A DNA stretch of 64,000 bases from Flavobacterium psychrotrophum (GCF_003403075.1 NZ_CP031557.1:1798001-1862000); one strand, 5' to 3'. Positions 9,688 to 19,451 are shown, numbered from the stretch's first letter. Numbers and translations: made by a program. The notes: generated by a model from the letters alone, not told the origin.

Positions 9688-9720
9688 TTTAGGTTTCGTT
9701 TAATTAATGCTTTTTTACAT

Positions 9721-9745
9721 GCCTGCAGGTATTTTATCTGCAGGC
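9721..9745 (+). terminator. Hairpin between susD and the first GH43 gene
   Basis: GCCTGCAG (9721-9728), a 9-base loop, CTGCAGGC (9738-9745), then TTTATT. The stem is perfect but the U-tract is short, and no promoter is evident before the next gene at 9802. It may therefore be a partial terminator or processing site inside one transcript. Confidence 0.5.
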
Positions 9746-9801
9746 TTTATTACTGTAATACCATAAGAAGATCAAACATACATTTAAGCCAAAAAGAAGA
9801 A

Positions 9802-11541
9802 ATGAAAAAAAACATCCTCAATAATTACAAGCCGGTCAAAAATACCATCATTGCACTGGCACTATTGTCATTCAGCGTTGTGTTTTCACAAAAAACTAAA
9901 GTCAGTTCAAAAAATACGGCACTCTTTACTTCATTTTCTTATACAGGAAATGATGCTGTCTATAAAGAAAATCCGCTTGCAACAAATGAGTTTTATTCGT
10001 CCATATTACAGGGCTGTTACCCAGACCCCAGCATTACCCGCAAAGGAAATGACTATTACTTAGTAAACTCATCTTTTGCCATGACGCCGGGTGTGCCTAT
10101 CTTTCACTCTACAGATATGGTAAACTGGAAACAAATAGGCCATGTACTTGACAGGCCTGCACAATTAAAAGTAGAAGATTCCGGCATATCGGCAGGTATT
10201 TATGCGCCACACATTATATACAATAAGTACAACGATACCTTTTATATGATTACCACCCAGTTTTCGGGCGGGTTTGGTAATATGGTCGTAAAAACAAAAG
10301 ATCCTGCAAAAGGCTGGAGCGACCCAATAAAACTGCAGTTTGACGGTATAGACCCATCACTGTTTTTTGATGATAATGGTAAAGCTTATGTAATACATAA
10401 TGATGCTCCCCCGGCAGGCGCGGCATTATATGAAGGACACCGTGTTATTAAAATATGGGAGTATGACCTTGCTGCAGATAAAATAGTACAGGGATCTGAT
10501 AAAATAATAGTAGATGGTGGCACTGATATAAAACAGAAACCAATATGGATCGAAGGGCCACACATGTATAAAAAAGACGGCAAATATTATCTTATGTGTG
10601 CCGAAGGCGGTACCGGCGGCTGGCATAGTGAAGTTATCTTTAAAGGTGATTCTCCTAAAGGTACCTTTACACCTGCCCCAGGCAACCCAATACTTACACA
10701 GCGTTATTTTGCAAAAGACCGCAAAGACAAAGTAGACTGGGCAGGCCATGCAGATCTTGTAGAAGGGCCGGGGGGTAAATATTATGCTGTTTTTCTTGCG
10801 GTGCGCCCTAATGATAAGGACAGGGTAAATACCGGGCGGGAAACTTTTTTATTGCCCGTAGACTGGAGCGGAGAATGGCCGGTTTTTGAAAACGGACTTG
10901 TACCTCTAAAACCAAAGCTTAAGGTACCTGTCGGAGTTAAAAACCAATCAGGAACAAACGGTTATATGCCAAATGGCAACTTTAAATTTACCGACAACTT
11001 TAAATCAGGCAAGCTGGATTTGAGATGGATAGGCATAAGAGGATGGCGAGAAAGTTTTACTACACTAAGCAAAGATGGTTTAAGAATAAGTGCATTTGCA
11101 ACTAATATCAAAGCAAAAACTCCTACTTCTACCCTATTCTACAGGCAGCAGCATGCTTCTTTTGAAGCTGTTACAACAATAAACTACCAGCCAAAATCAG
11201 CAAATGATCTTGCAGGTTTAGTATGCTACCAAAACGAAGGGTACAACTATACCTTTGGCATCACTAAAAATGAAAAAAATTACTTTATAGTACTGCAAAG
11301 AACTGAGAAAGGAATATCAAAACTTGTAGCAAGCGAAAAGATTAGCCTCAACGGCAATATTGCCCTCAAGGTTACAACTGTAGGAGATGCTTATACCTTT
11401 AGCTATGCTACAGACGAAAAAACGTTTAAAAATTTAGGCGAAACAGTATCGGGAGATATTCTTTCTACTGATGTTGCAGGTGGGTTTACAGGTGCGCTTA
11501 TAGGGTTATATGCTACATCAGGAAACGATATTAAACCATAA
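9802..11541 (+). CDS. Glycoside hydrolase family 43 (beta-xylosidase/alpha-L-arabinofuranosidase type)
   Basis: A secreted 579-residue enzyme: signal peptide about 1-30 (ends VVFSQ), five-bladed propeller about 65-370, and a C-terminal concanavalin-like GH43_C2 domain about 385-579. The inverting triad is visible: general base D75 in YPDPSI, pKa modulator D184 in GIDPSLFFDD, and general acid E251 in IEGPHMY. The PGVPIFHSTDMVNW segment fits xylosidase/arabinofuranosidase subfamilies with a C-terminal lectin-like domain. The substrate cannot be fixed by reading. It is the first of three enzyme genes in a tight run (gaps of 8 and 6 bases). Confidence 0.92.
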   Translation: MKKNILNNYKPVKNTIIALALLSFSVVFSQKTKVSSKNTALFTSFSYTGNDAVYKENPLATNEFYSSILQGCYPDPSITRKGNDYYLVNSSFAMTPGVPIFHSTDMVNWKQIGHVLDRPAQLKVEDSGISAGIYAPHIIYNKYNDTFYMITTQFSGGFGNMVVKTKDPAKGWSDPIKLQFDGIDPSLFFDDNGKAYVIHNDAPPAGAALYEGHRVIKIWEYDLAADKIVQGSDKIIVDGGTDIKQKPIWIEGPHMYKKDGKYYLMCAEGGTGGWHSEVIFKGDSPKGTFTPAPGNPILTQRYFAKDRKDKVDWAGHADLVEGPGGKYYAVFLAVRPNDKDRVNTGRETFLLPVDWSGEWPVFENGLVPLKPKLKVPVGVKNQSGTNGYMPNGNFKFTDNFKSGKLDLRWIGIRGWRESFTTLSKDGLRISAFATNIKAKTPTSTLFYRQQHASFEAVTTINYQPKSANDLAGLVCYQNEGYNYTFGITKNEKNYFIVLQRTEKGISKLVASEKISLNGNIALKVTTVGDAYTFSYATDEKTFKNLGETVSGDILSTDVAGGFTGALIGLYATSGNDIKP

Positions 11542-11549
11542 TTACAGGT

Positions 11550-13142
11550 ATGAAAATCAGAAATATATTTTTACTGGTAACTGTAACAGCTGCTTTACTG
11601 GGTTGTAAAAGCAGCAACGCACAAACCGGCACACCTTATACCAACCCGCTGATATGGGCAGATGTACCTGACTTATCTATAACACGAAACGGTGACGATT
11701 TCTTCCTCATCAGCACTACCATGCACCTTATGCCGGGTGCACCGGTAATGAAGTCTAAAGACCTTGTACACTGGGAAACCGCAAGCTATGTTTTTGATAG
11801 CCTTACAGATAATAGAAAGTATAATCTTGAAGGCGGTACGGTTTACGGCTGGGGCCAGTGGGCATCATCCATACGCTATCATAAAGGTAAATACTATGTA
11901 CTGTTTTCGCCAAACGATGAACCATACAAGTCTTATATTTTCGTAACTGATAACCCATCGGGTAAATGGAAGCTGCTCTCGCGTATGCGCCACTTTCACG
12001 ATGCTTCGTTGTTTTTTGATGATGATGACCGGGTTTACATATATTCAGGCACACACCTTACAGAGCTTAAAGCAGACCTTATTTATGTAAAACCGGGCGG
12101 CATTGATATGGAAATTTTTAAAAAAGATGCAAGCGAAACGGGTTTGCTTGAAGGTAACCAGGTGGTAAAACACAATGGCAAATATTACCTTTTAATGGTA
12201 TCATGGCCGCAGGGAGGCATACGCAAACAGGTATGCTACAGGGCAGATACTATTACCGGGCCTTATGAGAAAAAGACCATTTTGCAGGATACCTTTGCAG
12301 GCTTTACTTATGTAGGCCAGGGCTGTATTATCGACGACAAAAACGGCAACTGGTATGGGCTGGTGTTTCAGGACCGTAATGGCGTAGGCCGTGTACCCCT
12401 GTTGATGCCCGTAAACTGGAAGGATGGCTGGCCTATGCTGGGTGACGAAAACGGACACGTTCCGGCTAGCGGCATCATACCGCTTAAACCACACGATACC
12501 GGTAAAAGAATTGTAGAAAGCGATAATTTTTCGGCAAGTAAACTTAATATTAACTGGCAATGGAACCACAACCCCATTAATAATGCCTGGTCATTAGCAG
12601 AACGTAAAGGATATTTGAGGCTTAAGACAAATCGTATTGTTGATAACCTGTATGCAGCTCCAAATAGCCTTACCCAGCGCATGGAAGGCCCCAAATGCTC
12701 CGGTAGCATTGCTCTCGATATTTCTAAAATGAAAGATGGCGATGTAGCAGGCTTTGCTGCCTTTAACGGCCATTCAGCCATACTTGCTGTAGTAAATGAA
12801 AATGGTAAAAAACATCTTACTTTATCTACCAACCGGGTGAATTTCAATGAAAATTCTAAAGTTATTAAGAATGTTGACACAGATGAAAAAGCACGCGTAG
12901 CGCTTAGTTCAAATGTGATCTATTTGCGCATTGATGCCGATTTTAACGTTAACCGGGACATAGCCACATTTTACTACAGTATTGATAATAAAAATTGGAA
13001 ACCTATTGGTACCGAGTTCAAAATGATATTTGATTATACCAGGCTTTTTATGGGTGCCAAGTTTGCCATTTTTAATTATGCAACAAAAACTGCCGGCGGG
13101 TATGTTGATGTTGACTTTTTTGAGTACAAGAATATAAAATAA
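11550..13142 (+). CDS. Glycoside hydrolase family 43, lipoprotein
   Basis: A 530-residue lipoprotein (lipobox LLGC, Cys19). The propeller spans about 30-320 and a C-terminal beta-sandwich about 325-530. Catalytic candidates are D41 (VPDLSI), D151 (FHDASLFFDD) and E201 (LLEGNQVV). The STTMHLMPGAPVMKSKDLVHWE segment is characteristic of the GH43_12-like xylosidase/arabinofuranosidase group, to which the paired GH43 enzymes of Bacteroides xyloglucan loci belong. It is only distantly similar to the GH43 just upstream, so this is not a recent duplication. It probably acts on the periplasmic or outer-membrane face on arabinose or xylose side groups. Confidence 0.92.
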   Translation: MKIRNIFLLVTVTAALLGCKSSNAQTGTPYTNPLIWADVPDLSITRNGDDFFLISTTMHLMPGAPVMKSKDLVHWETASYVFDSLTDNRKYNLEGGTVYGWGQWASSIRYHKGKYYVLFSPNDEPYKSYIFVTDNPSGKWKLLSRMRHFHDASLFFDDDDRVYIYSGTHLTELKADLIYVKPGGIDMEIFKKDASETGLLEGNQVVKHNGKYYLLMVSWPQGGIRKQVCYRADTITGPYEKKTILQDTFAGFTYVGQGCIIDDKNGNWYGLVFQDRNGVGRVPLLMPVNWKDGWPMLGDENGHVPASGIIPLKPHDTGKRIVESDNFSASKLNINWQWNHNPINNAWSLAERKGYLRLKTNRIVDNLYAAPNSLTQRMEGPKCSGSIALDISKMKDGDVAGFAAFNGHSAILAVVNENGKKHLTLSTNRVNFNENSKVIKNVDTDEKARVALSSNVIYLRIDADFNVNRDIATFYYSIDNKNWKPIGTEFKMIFDYTRLFMGAKFAIFNYATKTAGGYVDVDFFEYKNIK

Positions 13143-13148
13143 CCAATA

Positions 13149-15599
13149 ATGAAAAATATGAAACATATTTATTTATTGCTAGTGCTTGCTGCTTTTTCAG
13201 GCAGCCTGCAGGCACAGTCATTTCAAAAAACAGCCCAGGGGGTAAAAGCCTCAACTACAAACAATGATATTGAAATACAATTTTATAATGATGCCACTAT
13301 ACGTGTGGTTAAATCTCCAAAGGGTAAGGTTTTTAAAAAGGAAAGCCTCTCTGTAACAGCATCGCCATTAAAAACTGGCTTTACTACACAGGAAAAAAAT
13401 AGCATCCTTACATTAAAATCGGGAAAAGTAAGTGTAAACCTTAATCTTAGTAACGGAGAAGTTTCATTTTTTACAGCAAACGGGCATCCCTTACTTAAAG
13501 AAAAAGCAGGCAGTACAGTATTTACCCCTTTTAACGATGCAGGAAACAGTACATACACCGTTTCGCAATCTTTTATCTTAGATAAAGACGAGCCCATCTA
13601 CGGACTTGGTCAGCACCAAAACGGAAAGCTAAGCCAACGCGGCCTTAAATACCGCATGGAACAGGGTAATGTAGAAGATGTGGTTCCTTTTTTTCAATCG
13701 GTAAAAGGCTACGGGCTGTTTTGGGATAACTACTCTCCTTCTGATTATACAGATACCGAAGAAAGCACTACCATTAAATCAGATGTTGGAGATGGTATTG
13801 ATTATTATTTTATGTATGGCGGCAGTGCAGACGGGGTCGTTTCGCAAATGAGGGGACTGACAGGAAAAGCTCCCCTATTCCCATTATGGACATACGGTTA
13901 CTGGCAAAGCCGCGAACGCTACAAAAGCCAGGCAGAACTGGTAGATGTGGTAAAGAAATATCGTGAACTTGGTGTGCCGCTGGATGGTATAATACAAGAC
14001 TGGCAATATTGGGGTAATAACTATTTATGGAACGCAATGGAGTTCTTAAACCCTGAATTTCCTGACGGTAAAAAAATGGCCGACGATGTACATGCCCTCA
14101 ACGCCCACATGATTATATCAATATGGTCATCATTTGGCCCTATGACAAAACAATATCGCGAAATGGCTGCTAAGGGTATGTTATTTAATATGCAGACCTG
14201 GCCGGAATCGGGTTCAGAAAAATGGCCGCCAAATAAAGATTACCCATCCGGAGTAAAGGTGTATGATGTATATAACCCACAGGCACGCGACATTTACTGG
14301 AAATATGCTAATGCAGGCTTATTTTCTGCCGGTATAGACGGATGGTGGATGGATTCTACTGAGCCTGACCACGTTTATGCCAAACAGGAAGATTATGATA
14401 CGCAAACATTTTTAGGCTCTTTCCGTAAAGTGCGTAATGCTTTTCCGCTAATGACTGTGGGAGGAATGTATGATAACCAGCGAAAAACCACGTCAGATAA
14501 ACGTGTGTTCATACTTACCCGTTCGGCGTTTGCAGGGCAGCAACGCTATGGAGCCAATACCTGGTCTGGCGATACAGGCTCAAGCTGGGAAACACTTCGT
14601 AACCAGATACCTGCGGGACTTAACTTTTCGCTTAGCGGCATACCGCACTGGAATTCTGATATAGGAGGATTTTTTGCAGGAGCCTATAACACTTCGTGGA
14701 ATGATGGTTCAGGAGCAAACAACCCACTGTACAGAGAATTGTATACCCGATGGATACAGTTTGGAACTTTCAACCCCATGATGCGTTCGCATGGTACTGA
14801 GGTACCACGGGAAATTTACAATTATGGTAAAAAAGGCGAGCCTATTTATGATGCCATAGATAAGTTTATAAATCTTAGGTATGCCCTACTGCCTTACATC
14901 TACTCTGCCTCATGGGATGTAACACATAATAACTCTACGTTTATGCGTGCTTTATTTATGGATTTCCCTGCCGATAAAAAAGGATGGGATATTAATAATG
15001 AATTTATGTTTGGACAGTCAATACTTGTTGCCCCTATTGTAAATGCACAGTACACACCTGAAAAGATTGTTAAGGTAGACGAGCAAACAGGCTGGAACAA
15101 GCAGGAAAATAAAACAAACGACAGCACTATTACTGTAGACTTTACTACCGAAAAAACTACTAAAGTATATTTACCGGAAGGCACTGGTTGGTATGATTTC
15201 TGGACTAACCAAAAAATAGAGGGTGGCCGCGAAATTACCGCCAAGACCACAATAAATATGATTCCGGTTTACATTAAGGCCGGAGCGATCCTGCCAATAG
15301 GCCCTGCTGTACAATATGCAACCGAAAAGAAATGGGATAACCTGGAGATAAAAGTATATCCTGGTGCAAATGGCAGCTTTACACTATATGAAGATGAATT
15401 TGACAACTATAATTATGAAAAAGGAGCCTATACTGAGATAAAGTTTATTTGGAATGACAAAGCTAAATCGCTTACTATAAATGACCGTAAAGGAAAATAT
15501 AACGGCATGCTTAGTACCAGGAAATTTACTATTGTTTTACCTTCAGGTGTAACGAAAACAGTGACTTATAACGGTAAAAAAACTACCTTTAAGTTTTAA
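13149..15599 (+). CDS. Glycoside hydrolase family 31, probable alpha-xylosidase
   Basis: A secreted 816-residue enzyme: signal peptide about 1-23 (ends SLQAQ), N-terminal beta-sandwich about 30-235, (beta/alpha)8 barrel about 240-590 and C-terminal beta domains, one of them DUF5110-like. The nucleophile is D402 in WWMDSTEPDH, and the acid/base is D475 in WSGDTGSSWE. IIQDWQYWGNN and the WMDSTEPD context resemble alpha-xylosidases more than alpha-glucosidases. It should release xylose (or glucose) from the non-reducing end of imported oligosaccharides. It is the last gene of the run, followed by a strong terminator. Confidence 0.9.
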   Translation: MKNMKHIYLLLVLAAFSGSLQAQSFQKTAQGVKASTTNNDIEIQFYNDATIRVVKSPKGKVFKKESLSVTASPLKTGFTTQEKNSILTLKSGKVSVNLNLSNGEVSFFTANGHPLLKEKAGSTVFTPFNDAGNSTYTVSQSFILDKDEPIYGLGQHQNGKLSQRGLKYRMEQGNVEDVVPFFQSVKGYGLFWDNYSPSDYTDTEESTTIKSDVGDGIDYYFMYGGSADGVVSQMRGLTGKAPLFPLWTYGYWQSRERYKSQAELVDVVKKYRELGVPLDGIIQDWQYWGNNYLWNAMEFLNPEFPDGKKMADDVHALNAHMIISIWSSFGPMTKQYREMAAKGMLFNMQTWPESGSEKWPPNKDYPSGVKVYDVYNPQARDIYWKYANAGLFSAGIDGWWMDSTEPDHVYAKQEDYDTQTFLGSFRKVRNAFPLMTVGGMYDNQRKTTSDKRVFILTRSAFAGQQRYGANTWSGDTGSSWETLRNQIPAGLNFSLSGIPHWNSDIGGFFAGAYNTSWNDGSGANNPLYRELYTRWIQFGTFNPMMRSHGTEVPREIYNYGKKGEPIYDAIDKFINLRYALLPYIYSASWDVTHNNSTFMRALFMDFPADKKGWDINNEFMFGQSILVAPIVNAQYTPEKIVKVDEQTGWNKQENKTNDSTITVDFTTEKTTKVYLPEGTGWYDFWTNQKIEGGREITAKTTINMIPVYIKAGAILPIGPAVQYATEKKWDNLEIKVYPGANGSFTLYEDEFDNYNYEKGAYTEIKFIWNDKAKSLTINDRKGKYNGMLSTRKFTIVLPSGVTKTVTYNGKKTTFKF

Positions 15600-15610
15600 T
15601 AGATCTTTTT

Positions 15611-15641
15611 AAGATGCTATTAGATATAGCATCTTTTTTAT
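15611..15641 (+). terminator. Terminator of the SusCD-GH43-GH43-GH31 run
   Basis: AAGATGCTA (15611-15619), loop TTAGATA, TAGCATCTT (15627-15635), followed by a T-run. Confidence 0.85.
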
Positions 15642-15645
15642 ACAG

Positions 15646-15677
15646 AAAAGGGAATCAGTAATTACTGATTCCCTTTT
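15646..15677. terminator. Perfect 32-base palindrome, likely bidirectional terminator
   Basis: Two exact 16-base arms meet at 15661/15662, with AAAAGGG at the left end and CCCTTTT at the right. It can serve the minus-strand small secreted protein gene (stop at 15708) and back up the upstream plus-strand terminator. Confidence 0.75.
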
Positions 15678-15707
15678 CCTGTTTAAATCCTTTCAGATCA
15701 AAACAAA

Positions 15708-16004
15708 TTAGTTCAGTATTTTTATAAGATCTCCAGACGGAGTAAAGGTTGCAGTTAAGTCGATACCATCTTTAGTAAGTACTAATTTATACTCTCCGTC
15801 ATCTGCTTTGGCAGCTTCCTTAATGGTATAAGTGCCATAACTTTTCTTGATCTTATCTAAGGTTTCTTTAGGTATGGCAGAAACATCGATTTTCTTATAT
15901 TGTTTTTCCTGATAGTAATTAACTATGTCTGATGTCAGATTTGTGGCTGCCGCTGATCCGGTAAATCCGGCCAAAACAGCAAAAAGAAGAAATAATCTTT
16001 TCAT
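15708..16004 (-). CDS. Small secreted protein of unknown function
   Basis: 98 residues with a clear signal peptide (about 1-20, ends GSAAA). The mature part alternates helix and strand (YQEKQYKKIDVSAIPKETLDKIKKSYG, then EYKLVLTKDGIDLTATFTPSGDL), which resembles one PepSY-like repeat. That match is only by eye. A TAAATTTG box lies upstream (16027-16034) and a terminator-like palindrome downstream, so it is a single-gene unit. Function unknown. Confidence 0.75.
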   Translation of the reverse strand: MKRLFLLFAVLAGFTGSAAATNLTSDIVNYYQEKQYKKIDVSAIPKETLDKIKKSYGTYTIKEAAKADDGEYKLVLTKDGIDLTATFTPSGDLIKILN

Positions 16005-16026
16005 GGCTTATGCTTATTAGTTTTAC

Positions 16027-16034
16027 CAAATTTA
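16027..16034 (-). promoter_or_regulatory. -7 box of the small secreted protein gene
   Basis: TAAATTTG on the minus strand, 23 bases before the ATG. No well-placed -33 TTG is seen. Confidence 0.5.
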
Positions 16035-16102
16035 GTCAACATATAAATGGACTACTGCTAAATAAATGCTAAACTTAACAAAGGCAAAATTAATATAACG
16101 CA

Positions 16103-16129
16103 AAAGGCTGCCCTCATCAGGCAGCCTTT
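16103..16129 (-). terminator. Terminator of ccsBA
   Basis: Perfect 10-bp stem: AAAGGCTGCC (16103-16112), 7-base loop, GGCAGCCTTT (16120-16129), with short T-runs on both strands. Confidence 0.75.
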
Positions 16130-16148
16130 GTTATACATTTAAGTGTAA

Positions 16149-19100
16149 TTATTTTTTAAGGTACTTTCTATATTTAACGTAAGCAAAGCCGGCAAGAATA
16201 CACGCACCAAGTGCCATATAGTAAAACTGGTCTGGCGTACGGCGTTCGCCGCTTGCATAACTGTGAAGCCCGGTTAGGTAAAAGTTAACCCCAAAATACG
16301 TCATCAATATTGAGAAGTAGGCTAACACACTAAAAAAGTTATAGATCCAGGTATTGCGCAAAGACGGCACAAAACGCATGTGTATAACAAATGCATATAC
16401 CATAATACTTACAAGTGCCCAGGTTTCTTTAGGGTCCCAGCCCCAGTAGCGTCCCCAACTTTCATTAGCCCATTGTCCCCCTAAGAAGTTACCAATGGTT
16501 AGTAGCACAAGCCCTACGGTAAGCGCCATCTCGTTTACATAAGTAAGTTCCTTAATGCTCAGGTCTAGTTTTACCTTGTTTTTATCGTTAGCAAAAATCA
16601 TCAGTATCAGCGCTACAAGGCCAAGGATCATACCCAGGGTAAAGGGGCCATAGCAGGCTACTATAACCGCCACGTGTATCATTAGCCAGTAAGAGTTAAG
16701 CACGGGTTGCAGGTTAGCAATTTCAGGGTCGGTCCAGTTACCCTGTGCCACCATAAGTACTATACTGGTTACAAATGCCGCAGAAGCTACCACAAGGTCA
16801 GACCTGCGGTTAATAAAGTCTTTTATATAATCAATTTTTGATAGCTGTCTTACAAAGAAGCCCGGTGTAAAACCAGCCCCTAAGCCAAAACCAAACAACA
16901 TGGTAGCCCAGGCCACATAAATGATAGACTCATAAGCGTTACTCCATGGGGCGTGGCCCGATACATACCAGCGTACTATCAGCGCCACAGTATGCAGCAC
17001 GAATAGCAGCCAGACTATAGTTTCAAATACGGTTAATGTAATCCTGATAGCTTTACGGTCATAAAATATCTTTATGATGGCAAACAACAGCATTAGTATA
17101 CCGGCAAGGGCGTAATACAAGAACAGTTTTTTAAACACATCATATTTGTTGTAGAGTATCTCTGCATTTATCTTATCATCTGATGGCATTACTGATGCCC
17201 CCATTTTCTTTTGATACATGGTAAGATCCCTCAATATACCATTAGCTATTTTATAGTCGCCGGAAGTTACGGCATTACCTAAAGAGCCAAAATAATACGG
17301 CACTATGTTACGAATGGTATCGAGCCCCTTGTAGGTTCCCTGAGAAGCCTCAGGATATGATACCCATTTATTTTCTTTATTGCCGGGTACCGGCAATACT
17401 CTTAGTATTTCTCCGGAAAGTGCCCAGTTAAGCAGGTTGATGCGTTTATCAAGATCTATAAAATCTGTATCAAACTTGTTGGGTTCTTTTTTGGTAAATG
17501 CTTTTTCTAAAACACCAGTCAGCTTATAGTTGCCCTGATTATCAAAAAAGTCGGCCATGGCGGCATACGTTGCCGTTTTGTCCAGTCCGGCTATTGCCCT
17601 TATACTGTCGTTACCACTTTTACTAATGAAGAGAACCGGCACCTCATACCACATTCTGTTAAACAGCTGCATCGACAAAAATGTCTGGTCAGCATTCATA
17701 CCATTGTAAGTATCGCTTTTGCTTACTTTACGCAACAATTCAGATGAGAAAGTATTGGCAGGCTTCATCCTTCCCCCCGCATCCTGAATGATTATATGTC
17801 CAAATTTTTCGGCGTGTTCCGCGCTTACTTTATACTTATCAAATATAGAGTCTATTTGTTTTTGTGTAGGCCGCACGTGCTGCACATGGTCATGCTGCTC
17901 TGCAGGAGTACTTTCCTGCTGGGTATGCACATGGTTGTGATCATGATTATGATCGTGCTCATGGTCATGTTCCTGTGCAAAGCCAATTAGTCCCATAAAC
18001 AGTACAAGCACCGTAGCCAATGCCTTTTTCTTAGCAGCTACTTTATCCAGTTTTTTCTTAAGGTCGCCAAAACGGGTATTTTTGTCAACTAGTATTACCA
18101 TAAGGCCAATATATAATAAGAAGTATCCGGCATAAGAAATTGAGGTACCCCAAAAATCGTGGTTTACCGATAGCTTTGTACCTTTTTCATCCGGGTCAAA
18201 ACCCGACTGAAAAAAGCGGTAGCCCTTGTAATCTAATACATGGTTCATATAAATACGGGCATCAAATTTTTTATTATCACCAGCATCATCAATGCTAACC
18301 TTACTTTCAAAAGAAGCATAACTTTTCTCTGTACCCGGATATTTTTCGGCCACAAAATCATTAAGTTTTATAGAAAAAGGCAGTTCATATGTTTTACTGC
18401 CATAAAGCAATGTAAAATCCAGCTTACCGATAGTGAATGATACGGGAACACCTATTTTTTGCCTGCCTCCCAGTAGGGTAACTTCTTTTTCTTCGCCCTG
18501 GCTTTTAACAGTTACGGTAAGCGCGGCATCTTCTTTAGTCTTAACATCGCCGTTAGATTCATAAGTAAGCTTACCTTTTATGGCACGCTCAGGCAGTACA
18601 AACATGGCACCTGCCAGGTTATATAGTGAACGGAATACCAATGGCTGTAGTGTATCTTTAGCCACAGTGCCCTGCATCCTGTCGGCCATACGCATATAGG
18701 TACCTTCAAACGGCGCAGAAAGAGTGTAATCTTCACCATTTTTAATGATGTTTACAGCACCTTCTGTTTTCTTATTAAAGGCAAAAAGTATATTGTTTAT
18801 ATTTTGCACCTCACCTTCTTTAAGGTAATGGTCGTGGCGCTGGCCCATGCTTTGCTCCACCAGCTTTATATATTGTATATTAGAAGTTGGGTCTTCTTTA
18901 ATAACTTCTTTTGCACCCAGTGTAAAATTTTTATATTCTACCTCAAAAGGTATTTCATTAAAATCTTCTGACACATTAAAGTAATTGCTCGCTATAAACG
19001 GAATTTCGTTACTGCTGAACAATAATGGCTCTTCAAAAGTGCGGCGCATGGTTTCTCCTTTATATTCGCCATCTACCAGAACAGTAAGATAAGGCTTATC

Positions 19101-19451
19101 GCTGTAAAACACCTTTTCGGTAGCACCTTCTCTAATAGGCATCATACCTTCAAAACTAATATAGCGGGTAATAAAAGCACCTATTATTATAAGTATAAAA
19201 GAAAGGTGTAGCAATAGCGTAGCCCATTTCTCTTTTTTATGCAGCCTGTAACGCTTAATATTACCAATAAAGTTGATGACAAACAATAGCATTATGGCTT
19301 CGAACCAGCGGGCGTTGTATATAAAAACACGGGCCGTTTCTGTATTATAAGCATCTTCGATAAAGGTTCCGATGCCCATTGAGGCTGCAAAAACTACAAA
19401 GAGGACAGCCATTAATCGTGTAGAGGAAAAAAAGGATATAATTTTATTCAT
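16149..19451 (-). CDS. ccsBA: Fused cytochrome c assembly protein CcsBA (ResB-CcsA)
   Basis: An 1100-residue polytopic membrane protein of system II cytochrome c biogenesis, which exports heme and attaches it to apocytochrome c outside the membrane. The N-terminal ResB/CcsB part (about 1-465) has four membrane helices and a large periplasmic domain. The C-terminal CcsA part (about 770-1100) carries the heme-binding tryptophan-rich motif WGRYWGWDPKETW and flanking His residues (HAPWSNAYES, IHVAV, VIHMR). Between them, after a hydrophobic segment, is a His-rich stretch around residues 490-520. I start it at the ATG at 19451, because an upstream TTG frame at 19487 begins inside the -7 box. Confidence 0.93.
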   Translation of the reverse strand: MNKIISFFSSTRLMAVLFVVFAASMGIGTFIEDAYNTETARVFIYNARWFEAIMLLFVINFIGNIKRYRLHKKEKWATLLLHLSFILIIIGAFITRYISFEGMMPIREGATEKVFYSDKPYLTVLVDGEYKGETMRRTFEEPLLFSSNEIPFIASNYFNVSEDFNEIPFEVEYKNFTLGAKEVIKEDPTSNIQYIKLVEQSMGQRHDHYLKEGEVQNINNILFAFNKKTEGAVNIIKNGEDYTLSAPFEGTYMRMADRMQGTVAKDTLQPLVFRSLYNLAGAMFVLPERAIKGKLTYESNGDVKTKEDAALTVTVKSQGEEKEVTLLGGRQKIGVPVSFTIGKLDFTLLYGSKTYELPFSIKLNDFVAEKYPGTEKSYASFESKVSIDDAGDNKKFDARIYMNHVLDYKGYRFFQSGFDPDEKGTKLSVNHDFWGTSISYAGYFLLYIGLMVILVDKNTRFGDLKKKLDKVAAKKKALATVLVLFMGLIGFAQEHDHEHDHNHDHNHVHTQQESTPAEQHDHVQHVRPTQKQIDSIFDKYKVSAEHAEKFGHIIIQDAGGRMKPANTFSSELLRKVSKSDTYNGMNADQTFLSMQLFNRMWYEVPVLFISKSGNDSIRAIAGLDKTATYAAMADFFDNQGNYKLTGVLEKAFTKKEPNKFDTDFIDLDKRINLLNWALSGEILRVLPVPGNKENKWVSYPEASQGTYKGLDTIRNIVPYYFGSLGNAVTSGDYKIANGILRDLTMYQKKMGASVMPSDDKINAEILYNKYDVFKKLFLYYALAGILMLLFAIIKIFYDRKAIRITLTVFETIVWLLFVLHTVALIVRWYVSGHAPWSNAYESIIYVAWATMLFGFGLGAGFTPGFFVRQLSKIDYIKDFINRRSDLVVASAAFVTSIVLMVAQGNWTDPEIANLQPVLNSYWLMIHVAVIVACYGPFTLGMILGLVALILMIFANDKNKVKLDLSIKELTYVNEMALTVGLVLLTIGNFLGGQWANESWGRYWGWDPKETWALVSIMVYAFVIHMRFVPSLRNTWIYNFFSVLAYFSILMTYFGVNFYLTGLHSYASGERRTPDQFYYMALGACILAGFAYVKYRKYLKK

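Noticed and set aside
9802..13142. Recent tandem duplication of the two GH43 genes
   Set aside because: The two proteins share only family-level motifs; their signal peptides, motif contexts and spacing differ, so they are distant paralogues.
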